Under the pieces are notes generated by a model. The model ran no database searches and was not told where the DNA came from. It saw only the letters and a program-made list of their open reading frames with translations. Shown piece by piece: positions 25,839 to 34,965 of a stretch of DNA of 64,000 nucleotides; the first letter of the stretch is position 1, and every line of letters starts with the position of its first letter. The stretch is taken from contig CALKBV010000010.1 of the NCBI GenBank assembly GCA_937775265.1, forward strand, positions 158,397 to 222,396. Reading direction: 5' to 3'. Source of the DNA: an uncultured Pseudomonadales bacterium (GTDB lineage: Bacteria; Pseudomonadota; Gammaproteobacteria; Pseudomonadales; Azotimanducaceae). The position numbers and the translations under genes are program-made.

Positions 25839-27418
25839 CCGGAGGCAAGTCCTTCTTTCCGGTGATCTGAACCCGCACAGTAACCGTCTTCCAGTTTTAC
25901 AATCAACTGAGCTCCGCCAAACAGGTACTCAGGGCTTCCTGTTACAATGTCGTGTCCGCGTGCTTGAAGGTCGCGAGCGACATTTGGATCGAATCCATCC
26001 TCCAGAGCGACCCGCCCATCTTCAAAGACGTACCAGCGAGGTGCATCCGATGCCGCCTGCGGGTTCTGTTTGAAGTGCGCAACCCGTAACATCATCTGCA
26101 GGTGACCTTGCGCCTGCATGTGACCGCCCATGACGCCGAATCCCATAAAGGGTTGGTTATTACGGGTAATGAAACCGGGAATAATCGTGTGATAAGGGCG
26201 TTTGCCGGGACCGACCTGATTTGGGTGTCCATCTTCCAGAACAAAACCTGAGCCTCGGTTCTGGAGACTGATGCCGGTGCCGGGAACAACAATGCCTGAT
26301 CCAAAACCGCGGAAATTTGATTGGATCATCGACACCATCATGCCATTAGCGTCGGCGGTAGTGAGATACACGGTATCTGGCGCCGTGCCTAATGCAGTTG
26401 GGTGCGGGTTGGTTGTGCGCAAGTTGATGCTATGTGCACGTTCTTTCAGATAGGTTTCATCCAATAGCGCATCGACCGATGTGCGCATGTGCGCGATATC
26501 CGCAAGATGTCGCTCGGCATCAGCATAGGCTATTCTCTGGGCCTCGATCTGAAGGTGTACGCTGTCAGCGGAATCAAGTGCCAGGTCTCTGCTATGGCAC
26601 TGCTCGAGAATGCCGAGAGAGATAAGCGCCATAAGTCCCTGCCCGTTGGGTGGTATTTCGTGCAACTTTGCGTCGAAGCCAGACATGGAAATAGGGTCGA
26701 CCCAATCGCAGGCGTGGTTTTCAAGATCCTTCAGTGTCATGGCAGCGTTATGGGCGGCAGCATCTGCTGCGATGGCTTCTGCAAGTTCGCCCTTGTAAAA
26801 AGCTTCGCCTTTGGTGGCAGCGATTTTTTCTAGCGTCCGGGCATGGTCAGGCAGGCGGACAAGTTCTCCGATTTCGGGCGCACGACCTTTCACGGTAAAT
26901 GTTTCGAGAAAACTATCGAATTTCTTATAATGATTAACCGCATGCTTCCAGAAGACACCTGACTTTGGACCAACCTGATAGCCGTTGCTGGCGTAGCGGA
27001 TTGCGTCGCTGAATAAATCTGCAAAGGGGAGCTTTCCGAATTTTTCCGACATAGACACCCAGGCTGATACAGCGCCAGGGACGGTAACGGCATCCCACCC
27101 CCAAACAGGCATTTTATCAAGTCCAGTAAAGCGGTCCGGTGTGAGTCCTGCGGGTGACCTTCCTGAAGCATTCAAGCCATGAAGCTGCTTCCCGTCATGA
27201 ATCAACGCGAATGCATCACTGCCTATGCCATTATTGTTAGGCTCCACCACCGTCAGGGTAATTGCGGTGGCAATTGCCGCATCGACGGCATTGCCGCCCT
27301 GACGCAATGCAGATATGCCCGCTTCGACCGCAAGTGGTTGCGAGGACGCTACAACATTCGAGGCGAAAATCGGCGATCGTTGCGAAGGATAAGGGCAATT
27401 CCAGTCGAGAGAAGTCAT
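25832..27418 (-). CDS. gamma-glutamyltransferase, cytoplasmic type without signal peptide
   Basis: 528 residues. GGT features: VVASSQPLAVEAGISALRQGGNAVDAAIA, NNNGIGSDAFALI, the processing/nucleophile region TVYLTTADANG and the VPGTGISLQNRG loop. The catalytic Thr is the first residue of that TVY stretch. Unlike classical bacterial GGT it has no signal peptide, so it may act in the cytoplasm on gamma-glutamyl compounds such as glutathione conjugates. It is the last gene of a minus-strand group and its ATG overlaps the stop of the rhodanese by one base (TGATG). A second, exported GGT is at 55738. Confidence 0.9.
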   Translation of the reverse strand: MTSLDWNCPYPSQRSPIFASNVVASSQPLAVEAGISALRQGGNAVDAAIATAITLTVVEPNNNGIGSDAFALIHDGKQLHGLNASGRSPAGLTPDRFTGLDKMPVWGWDAVTVPGAVSAWVSMSEKFGKLPFADLFSDAIRYASNGYQVGPKSGVFWKHAVNHYKKFDSFLETFTVKGRAPEIGELVRLPDHARTLEKIAATKGEAFYKGELAEAIAADAAAHNAAMTLKDLENHACDWVDPISMSGFDAKLHEIPPNGQGLMALISLGILEQCHSRDLALDSADSVHLQIEAQRIAYADAERHLADIAHMRTSVDALLDETYLKERAHSINLRTTNPHPTALGTAPDTVYLTTADANGMMVSMIQSNFRGFGSGIVVPGTGISLQNRGSGFVLEDGHPNQVGPGKRPYHTIIPGFITRNNQPFMGFGVMGGHMQAQGHLQMMLRVAHFKQNPQAASDAPRWYVFEDGRVALEDGFDPNVARDLQARGHDIVTGSPEYLFGGAQLIVKLEDGYCAGSDHRKEGLASGY

Positions 27419-27813
27419 CAGGCTTTCTTTTCTACTGGTTCAATCGGTTGCTCAGCTTCTTTCCAGGCAGTGAACCCGCCGCTCATATGACAGACGTTGT
27501 TCATTCCCATTTGTTGGACAGTTTGTGTCGCGAGCGCAGACCGCCACGCGCTGGCACAATAAAACACAAACTTTTTTTCTTCCGAGAACAGTTCGCGATG
27601 ATAGGGGCTGTCTGGATCAACCCAGAACTCTAGCATTCCTCGCGGTGCATGAATCGCGCCGGGCAGTTTTCCTTCCCGCTGGAGTTCTCGGATATCCCGG
27701 ATGTCGACGATGGTGACCGTCTCGTCATGCAACAACCCTGCGACTTCATCGATACTCATGGTCTCGATGTTTTTTTCAGCTTCTTCGATAAGCTTTTTGT
27801 AGCCCACTTTCAT
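27418..27813 (-). CDS. single-domain rhodanese (sulfurtransferase)
   Basis: 131 residues. The catalytic loop is FYCASAWRSALA with the active Cys, flanked by VTIVDIRDIRELQREGKLPGAIHAPRG at the start and HMSGGFTAWKEA at the end. It carries persulfide sulfur between donors and thiol acceptors such as glutathione. Its stop overlaps the GGT start, so the two are translationally coupled and probably act on the same sulfur compound. The upstream ABC pair lies 72 bp away on the same strand. Confidence 0.92.
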   Translation of the reverse strand: MKVGYKKLIEEAEKNIETMSIDEVAGLLHDETVTIVDIRDIRELQREGKLPGAIHAPRGMLEFWVDPDSPYHRELFSEEKKFVFYCASAWRSALATQTVQQMGMNNVCHMSGGFTAWKEAEQPIEPVEKKA

Positions 27814-27885
27814 GGTCGAATACTCCTTCGGTTGTTAACGGGTCAAATGGTTTGAGGGTAAGGGATAGAACCATAAATCAGTGGC

Positions 27886-29757
27886 TCAACTGCGCCAATA
27901 GTTTTCTTCGTCAACAAACTCGGAAAGGCTCTGTTGGATGTACAGCTTGTAGTAGCGCCCCTGGATGACCATGAGCTCTTCGTGGCTCCCTTGTTCGGTG
28001 ATTTTTCCATGTTCTATGACCAGGATCCTGTCTGCGTTTCGTATGGTCGACAATCTGTGCGCGATGACCACGGCGATACGTCCAGAAAGCAAGGCATCCA
28101 TACCCTGCTGGATCTGTTGTTCTGTTTCAGTGTCTATTGATGAAGTCGCTTCATCCATGATCAGTATCTTTGGATCAGCAAGGATTGCTCTGGCAAATGA
28201 GATGAGTTGTTTTTGGCCTGCACTTAGCTTTGAACCGCCTTCTCCCACTGAGGTCTGGTATCCGTCTTCCAGTGCTTCGATGAATGCGTGTGCGCCGGAG
28301 CGCTTTGATGCGTGAAAAATGTCCTCATCGGTCGCGTTCAGGTTCCCGTAACGAATATTGTCGATAATGCTACCGCCGAATATGTGGGAAGACTGAAGCA
28401 CAATACCCAGGTTTGATTGAAGCCAGTGCAGGCTACGATTGCGATAATCGACTCCATCGATTGATATTCTTCCCGTTGTAGGCTCATAGAACCGGCATAG
28501 CAGGCTTACAAGTGTGGACTTGCCGCCACCGGTTGATCCCACGATGGCAAGCGTCTCACCCTGATGAATGTCCAGGTCAATATTGTTGAGGACAGGGTCA
28601 CCAACATCATACGAAAATGAAACGTCTTCAAAGGTAATCCGGTTTATCTGGTCTACGTGGCCGTCGATGGCCGCGTAGGCTGTTTTATCCTGTTTCATCG
28701 CCTCGATGACTTCCTTGGAATCTTTGATTTCAGGCTCAGCCATGACCAGGCTCATGATTCGCTCCGCAGACGCCTGCGCCATCTGCATTTCTGCGAACCA
28801 GTGTGCGAGTTGTTCGATAGGCTCGAAGAAATGCCGAGCATATGTCAGGAAAGCCACCAGGGTACCAGCTGTTATGGTGCCCCAGACGACTTCAAGGCCG
28901 CCGAATACGAGCGTGAGCCCTATGGCGACAGACCCGAGTGTCAGGACTAACGGCAGGTACAATGCTGCCTGGACCAGGTTAATGACGGATGCAGAGTGCA
29001 TCTGGTCTGTCAGACCACCGAATTTCTTCAGGTTTTCTGCTTCCTTGACGAATGCCTTACTCGTTTGGACGCCCATGATACTTTCATTGTAAGTGCCGGT
29101 AATCCTGGAATTGGTTTTTCGCACAATACGTGCGCTGTACAGTATCCTGTGTTGAAAATTCAGGCTTACCCAGGCAAGCACAGGCAATACCGATAGCACA
29201 ATCAATCCAAGTGTGAGGTCCATGAAGAGCATCGCGATAGCGATACCAAGCATCATTGTGCAGCCCCAGACCAGGTCGAGCATGCCCCAGGCCAGAATGT
29301 TTGAAAGTCGTTCGCAATCCGACGTCATCCTGGCCATCAACCAGCCAACAGGTCGAAAGTCGTAGTAGCTGAAGGACAGGCGCTGCAGATTACAGAAACC
29401 GTCCATTCTAATGTCGTGGGCAACGTGCGTCCGGATCTTGCCGCCGTACCAGATAAACCCGCTGATTGACAGGCCGAGCAGTAAAGTGAACGCTCCATAC
29501 AAGGCTGCATACTGGCTAAGGTCTGCATCCAGACCGTCTGCTGCAACGGTATCAATGACTCCTTTGGTGATCAGCGGGAAAGCGATCTCTGCGACGGCAG
29601 TAAAGAAAGCACAGGTGGCAAGAATAATAACTTCCTTGCGATAGTGCAGCGCATAAGAGAGCAGCTTCCGCCATAGATGAAGATCCATGCCCGTATTGAA
29701 GGAGTCGTCGTCGAATCCGTCCTTGAAGTTTTCGTCATCGAAGTACGCATCAGTCAT
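27886..29757 (-). CDS. ABC transporter half, consensus ATPase subunit
   Basis: 623 residues from ATG 29757; the earlier in-frame codons overlap the upstream gene. It has an acidic N-terminal stretch (YFDDENFKDGFDDD), six membrane helices (~60-330) and an ATPase domain with Walker A GSTGGGKST, signature LSAGQ and Walker B ILIMDEATSS, whose Glu is the catalytic base. With the degenerate partner encoded upstream it should form a heterodimeric exporter of the TM287/288 or YheIH type. The signature reads LSAGQ and not LSGGQ. It overlaps the upstream stop by 8 bases. Confidence 0.93.
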   Translation of the reverse strand: MTDAYFDDENFKDGFDDDSFNTGMDLHLWRKLLSYALHYRKEVIILATCAFFTAVAEIAFPLITKGVIDTVAADGLDADLSQYAALYGAFTLLLGLSISGFIWYGGKIRTHVAHDIRMDGFCNLQRLSFSYYDFRPVGWLMARMTSDCERLSNILAWGMLDLVWGCTMMLGIAIAMLFMDLTLGLIVLSVLPVLAWVSLNFQHRILYSARIVRKTNSRITGTYNESIMGVQTSKAFVKEAENLKKFGGLTDQMHSASVINLVQAALYLPLVLTLGSVAIGLTLVFGGLEVVWGTITAGTLVAFLTYARHFFEPIEQLAHWFAEMQMAQASAERIMSLVMAEPEIKDSKEVIEAMKQDKTAYAAIDGHVDQINRITFEDVSFSYDVGDPVLNNIDLDIHQGETLAIVGSTGGGKSTLVSLLCRFYEPTTGRISIDGVDYRNRSLHWLQSNLGIVLQSSHIFGGSIIDNIRYGNLNATDEDIFHASKRSGAHAFIEALEDGYQTSVGEGGSKLSAGQKQLISFARAILADPKILIMDEATSSIDTETEQQIQQGMDALLSGRIAVVIAHRLSTIRNADRILVIEHGKITEQGSHEELMVIQGRYYKLYIQQSLSEFVDEENYWRS

Positions 29758-31597
29758 GGTCTCGAACCTCTGCAATATCGTGTTGTATCTGATCCTGAAT
29801 CGCCCCTTGGATCGCGCAGAGCCGTTGATAAACCCCTTCAACCTTAGACAGTGATTCGTGGTTGCCGCGCTGGATTACCTCCCCGTCGTGCAGCATCAGA
29901 ATTTTGTCGGCGTGCATGACGGTCGATAACCGGTGGGCGACGATAATAGTTGTCTGATGGTGCCGCCTGTTTTTCAGTGCTCTGAGAATCTGTGATTCGG
30001 TATCCGTATCCACTGCAGAAAGCGCATCATCCAGAATCAGAATCGGAGGCGCTTTTAATAACGCTCTTGCGAGCGCAATACGCTGGCGTTGGCCTCCGGA
30101 CAGCGTGACTCCTCGTTCACCTACCTGTGAATCGAATCCTTGAGGGAATTTTTCGATGGAATCAAAAATGCAGGCGTCCACGGCTGCCTGTTTGATTTCC
30201 TCGAAGGTGGCATCAAGACGGCCTATTTTCAGGTTGCCCTCAATGGTGTTGGAGTAGAGGAATGGTTCCTGCAGGACAATACTAATCTGAGACCTGACGT
30301 ATTTTCGATTCAGCGTATTGAGTTCATGATCATCCAGGCAAATGGACCCGTTGTGATAGTCGTAAAGGCGTAGCAGCAACTGTGCAATCGTCGACTTGCC
30401 AGAGCCTGGCGGGCCGAGCAGCGCGAGGGTTTCGCCTGGCTCTACGGTAAACGATAGGTTGTTCAGAATTCTTGGGTTTGCATAGGCGAACGATACATCG
30501 CGGAATGTAATTCGTCCCTTGAGTCGGTTAGATGGGGCAACCTCGTTTTGGGATTCAATGGGTTCTGACAGTATTTCCGCGAGTCTACCGATTGAAACAA
30601 TGGCCTTTCCTGAGTCGGTCAGCACTCTGCCCATGTGACGAATAGGCCAGATGATCATGCCCTCGTAGGTTAAGAATGCGAATAGTGTCCCGACGGTCAA
30701 CGTAGCATCCATTACCCAGAGCCCCCCAACAATAAGCAGCAGGCCGATCTGTCCAAGGCAGACGATATCGCTGAACCCGTAGTAGATTCCCATCAACCCA
30801 ATCAGGCGATTGTTGTGGTCACGAAATGCCTTGTTCTTGACCGCGAATTTTTCGGTTTCGAACTCCTGTCGTGCAAATGCACGAACGACGCGAATACCGG
30901 TGAGGTTCTCCTGTATTACGGTCGTGAGCTCTGCTTCTGCCTTGTCCACGGCTTCGAAAATTTTCTTGACCCGCTGGAAAAAAAAGATCGCAGCGATGAT
31001 CAGGAGCGGCAGGGTAGTCAAAGACAGCCAGGCCATCCTCGTATCCAAAGTAAATAGGATAGGCAGAACAACGATCAGCATGAGAAAGGCGCGGCTTATT
31101 TCAATGACTTGTCCCGAAAGGAACACCCGAATAGTTTCCATGTCAGAGGTGCAACGCTGCACAAGGTCTCCGGTATCAGCGGTGTCATGGAAAGTGGAAG
31201 GCAGGTGCTCGATGTGATCGAAAAGCCGGTCCCTTAATCTTCTGACAATACCCTCCGAAGCGAATGCGATATACCTGCCGCGCAGATACAGAAACCCACC
31301 GGCAATTGCAGTCAGTAAAATCGTTCCGGCTGCGGCAAGTGCAAGGTATGCCATCATCCCCGGGATGTCATCGCCGGAGAAAAACTGAGCAATTAGAATC
31401 GTACTTGGGGCCGGCGAGAATTCTGCACCAGCCCGAATCGCGTCGATTGAAAAAGCCGCGAGCAGCGGTGCCCCGAACATAAAGACGTAGGCAATCGCCA
31501 TAGTAAAAATTGCCATCCCAAAGACGCCGCGATAGCCCTCAGTATGTGTCCATAGCAATCGAGCTTTTTTTCTGTCGTTTACAACTTCTTCTGTCAT
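29750..31597 (-). CDS. ABC transporter half, degenerate ATPase subunit
   Basis: 615 residues from ATG 31597. Six membrane helices precede the nucleotide-binding domain, which has Walker A GPPGSGKST, signature LSGGQ and Walker B LILDDALSAVD. Asp replaces the catalytic Glu, the mark of the degenerate site in heterodimeric exporters. It pairs with the consensus subunit encoded by the overlapping downstream gene. Likely substrates are lipids, drugs or metabolites; the linked rhodanese and GGT suggest a sulfur or glutathione-related cargo, which is inference. Confidence 0.93.
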   Translation of the reverse strand: MTEEVVNDRKKARLLWTHTEGYRGVFGMAIFTMAIAYVFMFGAPLLAAFSIDAIRAGAEFSPAPSTILIAQFFSGDDIPGMMAYLALAAAGTILLTAIAGGFLYLRGRYIAFASEGIVRRLRDRLFDHIEHLPSTFHDTADTGDLVQRCTSDMETIRVFLSGQVIEISRAFLMLIVVLPILFTLDTRMAWLSLTTLPLLIIAAIFFFQRVKKIFEAVDKAEAELTTVIQENLTGIRVVRAFARQEFETEKFAVKNKAFRDHNNRLIGLMGIYYGFSDIVCLGQIGLLLIVGGLWVMDATLTVGTLFAFLTYEGMIIWPIRHMGRVLTDSGKAIVSIGRLAEILSEPIESQNEVAPSNRLKGRITFRDVSFAYANPRILNNLSFTVEPGETLALLGPPGSGKSTIAQLLLRLYDYHNGSICLDDHELNTLNRKYVRSQISIVLQEPFLYSNTIEGNLKIGRLDATFEEIKQAAVDACIFDSIEKFPQGFDSQVGERGVTLSGGQRQRIALARALLKAPPILILDDALSAVDTDTESQILRALKNRRHHQTTIIVAHRLSTVMHADKILMLHDGEVIQRGNHESLSKVEGVYQRLCAIQGAIQDQIQHDIAEVRDHD

Positions 31598-31988
31598 ATT
31601 TCTGATCCAAATAGGTTGGTTCAAATATCGTTCAGGCACAAAGTTGCGTACTGAAAGATAGACCTGAGGCAGTGATGGTCGCGGTGAAAACAGCTTGCTT
31701 GGCAAGCGCTGGCATCCGGATGTCAGTAGAGACGTGTTTATGTCTAATTGCCCGTTGTCTCATACTGATAACGTCGCACGGGTGTTGAAGGAACACAGGT
31801 GTGACTGCTAGATGAGTAACTCGCTTTTTGTGCAGCGTTGGTTCATCGAAAGCTAAGGCCGACCGGGATAGTAGAGCTGTCCCATCGATACTATTTGAAA
31901 TGATAAGAAAAGGCAACGCGCCCTGGTGGGGGTTAAATGTAGTCTGGAAATGGACAGCCAAGACATTACCCAACGGGTACTAACCCGG
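31598..31988. other. 391-bp gap without a convincing gene
   Basis: This stretch lies between the upstream ABC gene and the small membrane protein gene, all read leftward. A weak five-base hairpin (CTTGC/GCAAG) is near 31700. A 113-residue leftward ORF exists but has no recognisable motif or RBS. No terminator is clear. It probably holds the ABC promoter. Confidence 0.5.
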
Positions 31989-32276
31989 CTAGCGTCTCTT
32001 GGTTTCCATGAGGTAGATGCCCATTCGGGCCACCCAAAAAATCACGATATGGAAAACGAGGTAGCATATCTGGCCCCAGGCAAAACTACTCAGCGCATTT
32101 CCGGACAGCGAGCTCAGAAGAATTCCCTCCAGCAATGTTAGACCTGCAATTCTTGCCAGGATGCCTTTCCAGAAATCGCCGATTCGATACCAGAGGTCAG
32201 TGATTCGATAACCTGCCGCCAGCAGCATCATCATAAAATGAATACCGACGAAGAACATAAGGACGGATAGGATCAT
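31989..32276 (-). CDS. small three-helix membrane protein coupled to the dikinase-like gene
   Basis: 95 residues, very hydrophobic. Predicted helices are at ~1-24 (LSVLMFFVGIHFMMMLLAAG), ~40-60 and ~67-88, ending in a charged METKRR. Its ATG overlaps the stop of the dikinase-like gene (ATGA), so it is translated with it. I recognise no family. It may anchor or regulate the cytoplasmic partner. Confidence 0.75.
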   Translation of the reverse strand: MILSVLMFFVGIHFMMMLLAAGYRITDLWYRIGDFWKGILARIAGLTLLEGILLSSLSGNALSSFAWGQICYLVFHIVIFWVARMGIYLMETKRR

Positions 32277-34858
32277 ATGGGCTCCTGCTGCATCAGGATC
32301 GTCACTTTACCGTTGGAGCCATCAACCGATATGCGCGTTCCTGTCGTGATCTTGCTGGTACAGTTGGCGACATCAACAACGCATGGCATGCCATATTCTC
32401 TGGCGATGGTGCCCGCGTGTGACAGATAACTTCCAACTTCAATTACAGCAGCATTGGCGGTAAGGAAGAGGGGCGTCCAAGCTGGATCAGTGTAGGGTGC
32501 TATCAGAATTTCGCCTGGTTCTATCTCATTGTCGGTCGCCGGGTCCATAATGACTCTTGCAATACCTTCGTATCTGCCCGGGGATGCTCCTTGGCCAGAC
32601 AGCGCTTTTTCATTGTCATATTCTTCGACTTCTTCTATGTCCATGCCGATGGTTTTAGGCGGCACCATTTTGCCGCGACGAATATGTTCCATGCGCCGCG
32701 CTCGAATTGTGTCCTCGACATCAGTCCAGTCAGATTCGCCTGCCTGCAGTTGAACCACTTCGTTCCAACGAAGGTAGAAAATGTCATCCTTACATTTCAT
32801 GATCTTCTTGCTGAGCAGTTCCTGCTCGATTTTCAAAATTTTCAGCCGCACTGCGTAGAACGCCATGATGTGATAGAAGCGGGAATTTTCCCGTAGTTTC
32901 ATGTAGTACTTGGTTTGTTTTATGAGGGCCTCAATGAGCCGCGTTCGTGGATTCCCAAGGGCTTCATAGGGCAGTGCTCGAAGCTCGTCCCTGACTTGTT
33001 GCTTCAGGGATTCGCGTTGCGCCTTAATACTGCTGTCTGCTTGTTCGAGGTTTGTGTCCACCAGCAAATAATTTCTAACCATTCCCAGAACCGGGGATGG
33101 GTCTTCTTCCCAGCGCACAGAATTGAGCTCGAACTCCTTGAGTGCACGATGACCATGCATTGCGAGGAATTCAGTTAAGGCACTGATGAACCCCCCGCCT
33201 TCGCGTGAGTCTCGTATGGCCTGGACCGTGTCTTTTGGTTGTTTGTTTTTCAGAAGCTCGCATACAGTTGTGTTTTTTTTGGCGATCTTTGCCAGCCCGA
33301 GGATGTCGCGACCCATTTGGGTCGATAGCACGCCTTCCGTCCCGGAGCAGAGGAGGGAGGCAGTGTCGGCTGAGAACTGAGGTGTCCATCTGAGGAGTAA
33401 CGTGCGGGTTAACCTCAGCATCAGCATGTATCTTGGTGCGATGAGGTTAACCAGTAATACCATATTGCCCACTGGTTCAAAGAACCGGAACTTTAGAAAA
33501 AGGTTAATCAGAGCATTGGGCGCAGTGATGGTTTGGTCTCGGGCGGTCTGGTTAGCGTACTGGCGATAGCTAGCCATGAAATCATCTGGCATGGCTGCTG
33601 TGCGACGGTTGAAGACACCCATTACGAGATAGTTGAAGAACAGAACGGTTCCCAACATCAGCATGCGAGGGATAGAGATCGCGGGGTTTTGGTTTTTGGG
33701 TTCAGACAGGTATCCAAGGCGAGTAATATCCTCGTCACTCATCTTGAGCGGAATTAGTGATCTGACATGGTTAAAGTTTACGTACACACGGCCATAGATC
33801 ACTTTCATCATCGGCACGAGGTCGACCAGTATGTCTTCTGTGAGAGGCATCAATGGGTCGGTAAAATTTTCAGCGATGGGTTTGAATAGGATATAACGGC
33901 CGGCCGGCTCATCTTCCTCAGCAGAGCCCATGATAGTAATCGGACGGGACTGGAGCAGAAATAACTGTCCATCCTGGATCGCCCATTCAAGGTCCTGCGG
34001 GCTGCCAAAGTGAGCTTCAGCCCTTGTGGCAAGCACGGCGATTTCTGCTACTTGCTCATCAGTAAGCGACTTCATACGCCGAAGGTTCGCCGGCACTTCT
34101 ACCAGGCGAGCCCCCTGATCGGGCTCGAGCCGGGCAGGCACCATAAATTTCTTGTCGGAGATTTTGATAGAGGTGAGTTTGTTGCTTGCTTTGTCTACCA
34201 GGTACTGGTCGGGGGATACCCTTCCGTCGACAATCGCAGCGCCCATACCCCAGCTTGACTCGGTAATAATGATAGAATTGTTGCCACTGACAGGGTCCGC
34301 AGTAAAGGTCACCCCTGAAACATCCGAACGTACCATCTCTTGTACGACGACGGCCATGTAGACAGTTCGATGTTCTATACCTTGAGTGTGGCGGTAAGAG
34401 AAAGCGGCATTTGACCAAAGTGAAGCCCAGCATTTCTTGACCATCAAACCAATACTTTCGGCAGCAACATAGTAATAAGTATCATGTTGCCCAGCAAAAC
34501 TTGCGTCCGCCAGGTCTTCTGCGGTTGCGGAAGAGCGAACCGCATACACCAGGTCGGAAGGGCGGGTTACAGCGAGTATCTCATGATGTCTTTTGATCTC
34601 GTCCAGCAACGATTGATTTAAGGGTGTAGCGAGGATCTTTGTACGAATATCTGCCAGAAATGCTTCAGTATCAGCGGGGATGTCGTCATTGGCTGGAATG
34701 TCGAGCCCATCTAAAAATACGGCATACTCTTGTGCGGCGACAATAAAGCCAGGCGGAACAGGAAATCCTTGTTTAATGAGTTCGCCTAGATTCGCACCTT
34801 TACCGCCTGCGGCATTCAGGTGTTCCTGGCTAACTTGGTCTAAGCCGATCAGGCTCAT
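32273..34858 (-). CDS. PEP synthase/rifampin phosphotransferase-like dikinase
   Basis: 861 residues. The N-terminal ~310 residues are the ATP-grasp half of pyruvate,phosphate dikinase-type enzymes (GGKGANLGELIKQGFPVPPGF, YAVRSSATAEDLADASFAGQHDT, DLEWAIQDGQLFLLQSRPIT). A long middle region (~330-740) has hydrophobic and helical stretches and matches no part of canonical PEP synthase. The C-terminal swivelling domain carries the phosphohistidine SHAGTIAREYG, with His at about residue 814. Length and order match rifampin phosphotransferase (RPH), so it may phosphorylate a small molecule using ATP's beta-phosphate. The natural substrate is unknown. It heads a leftward cluster with a small membrane protein and an ABC exporter. 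Confidence 0.88.
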   Translation of the reverse strand: MSLIGLDQVSQEHLNAAGGKGANLGELIKQGFPVPPGFIVAAQEYAVFLDGLDIPANDDIPADTEAFLADIRTKILATPLNQSLLDEIKRHHEILAVTRPSDLVYAVRSSATAEDLADASFAGQHDTYYYVAAESIGLMVKKCWASLWSNAAFSYRHTQGIEHRTVYMAVVVQEMVRSDVSGVTFTADPVSGNNSIIITESSWGMGAAIVDGRVSPDQYLVDKASNKLTSIKISDKKFMVPARLEPDQGARLVEVPANLRRMKSLTDEQVAEIAVLATRAEAHFGSPQDLEWAIQDGQLFLLQSRPITIMGSAEEDEPAGRYILFKPIAENFTDPLMPLTEDILVDLVPMMKVIYGRVYVNFNHVRSLIPLKMSDEDITRLGYLSEPKNQNPAISIPRMLMLGTVLFFNYLVMGVFNRRTAAMPDDFMASYRQYANQTARDQTITAPNALINLFLKFRFFEPVGNMVLLVNLIAPRYMLMLRLTRTLLLRWTPQFSADTASLLCSGTEGVLSTQMGRDILGLAKIAKKNTTVCELLKNKQPKDTVQAIRDSREGGGFISALTEFLAMHGHRALKEFELNSVRWEEDPSPVLGMVRNYLLVDTNLEQADSSIKAQRESLKQQVRDELRALPYEALGNPRTRLIEALIKQTKYYMKLRENSRFYHIMAFYAVRLKILKIEQELLSKKIMKCKDDIFYLRWNEVVQLQAGESDWTDVEDTIRARRMEHIRRGKMVPPKTIGMDIEEVEEYDNEKALSGQGASPGRYEGIARVIMDPATDNEIEPGEILIAPYTDPAWTPLFLTANAAVIEVGSYLSHAGTIAREYGMPCVVDVANCTSKITTGTRISVDGSNGKVTILMQQEPI

Positions 34859-34965
34859 GTAGGGGAATTCCAGTTGTCAGGTAAACAATGCAAGGACAAA
34901 TTTTTGGTGCGTTGCAATATTAACGGTTAAACGATACTTTACGCGTTTATTTAGAGAGAAAATAT

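Noticed and set aside
31632..31973. 113-residue ORF on the minus strand in the gap
   Set aside because: No motif, no RBS and composition unlike the neighbouring genes; treated as chance.
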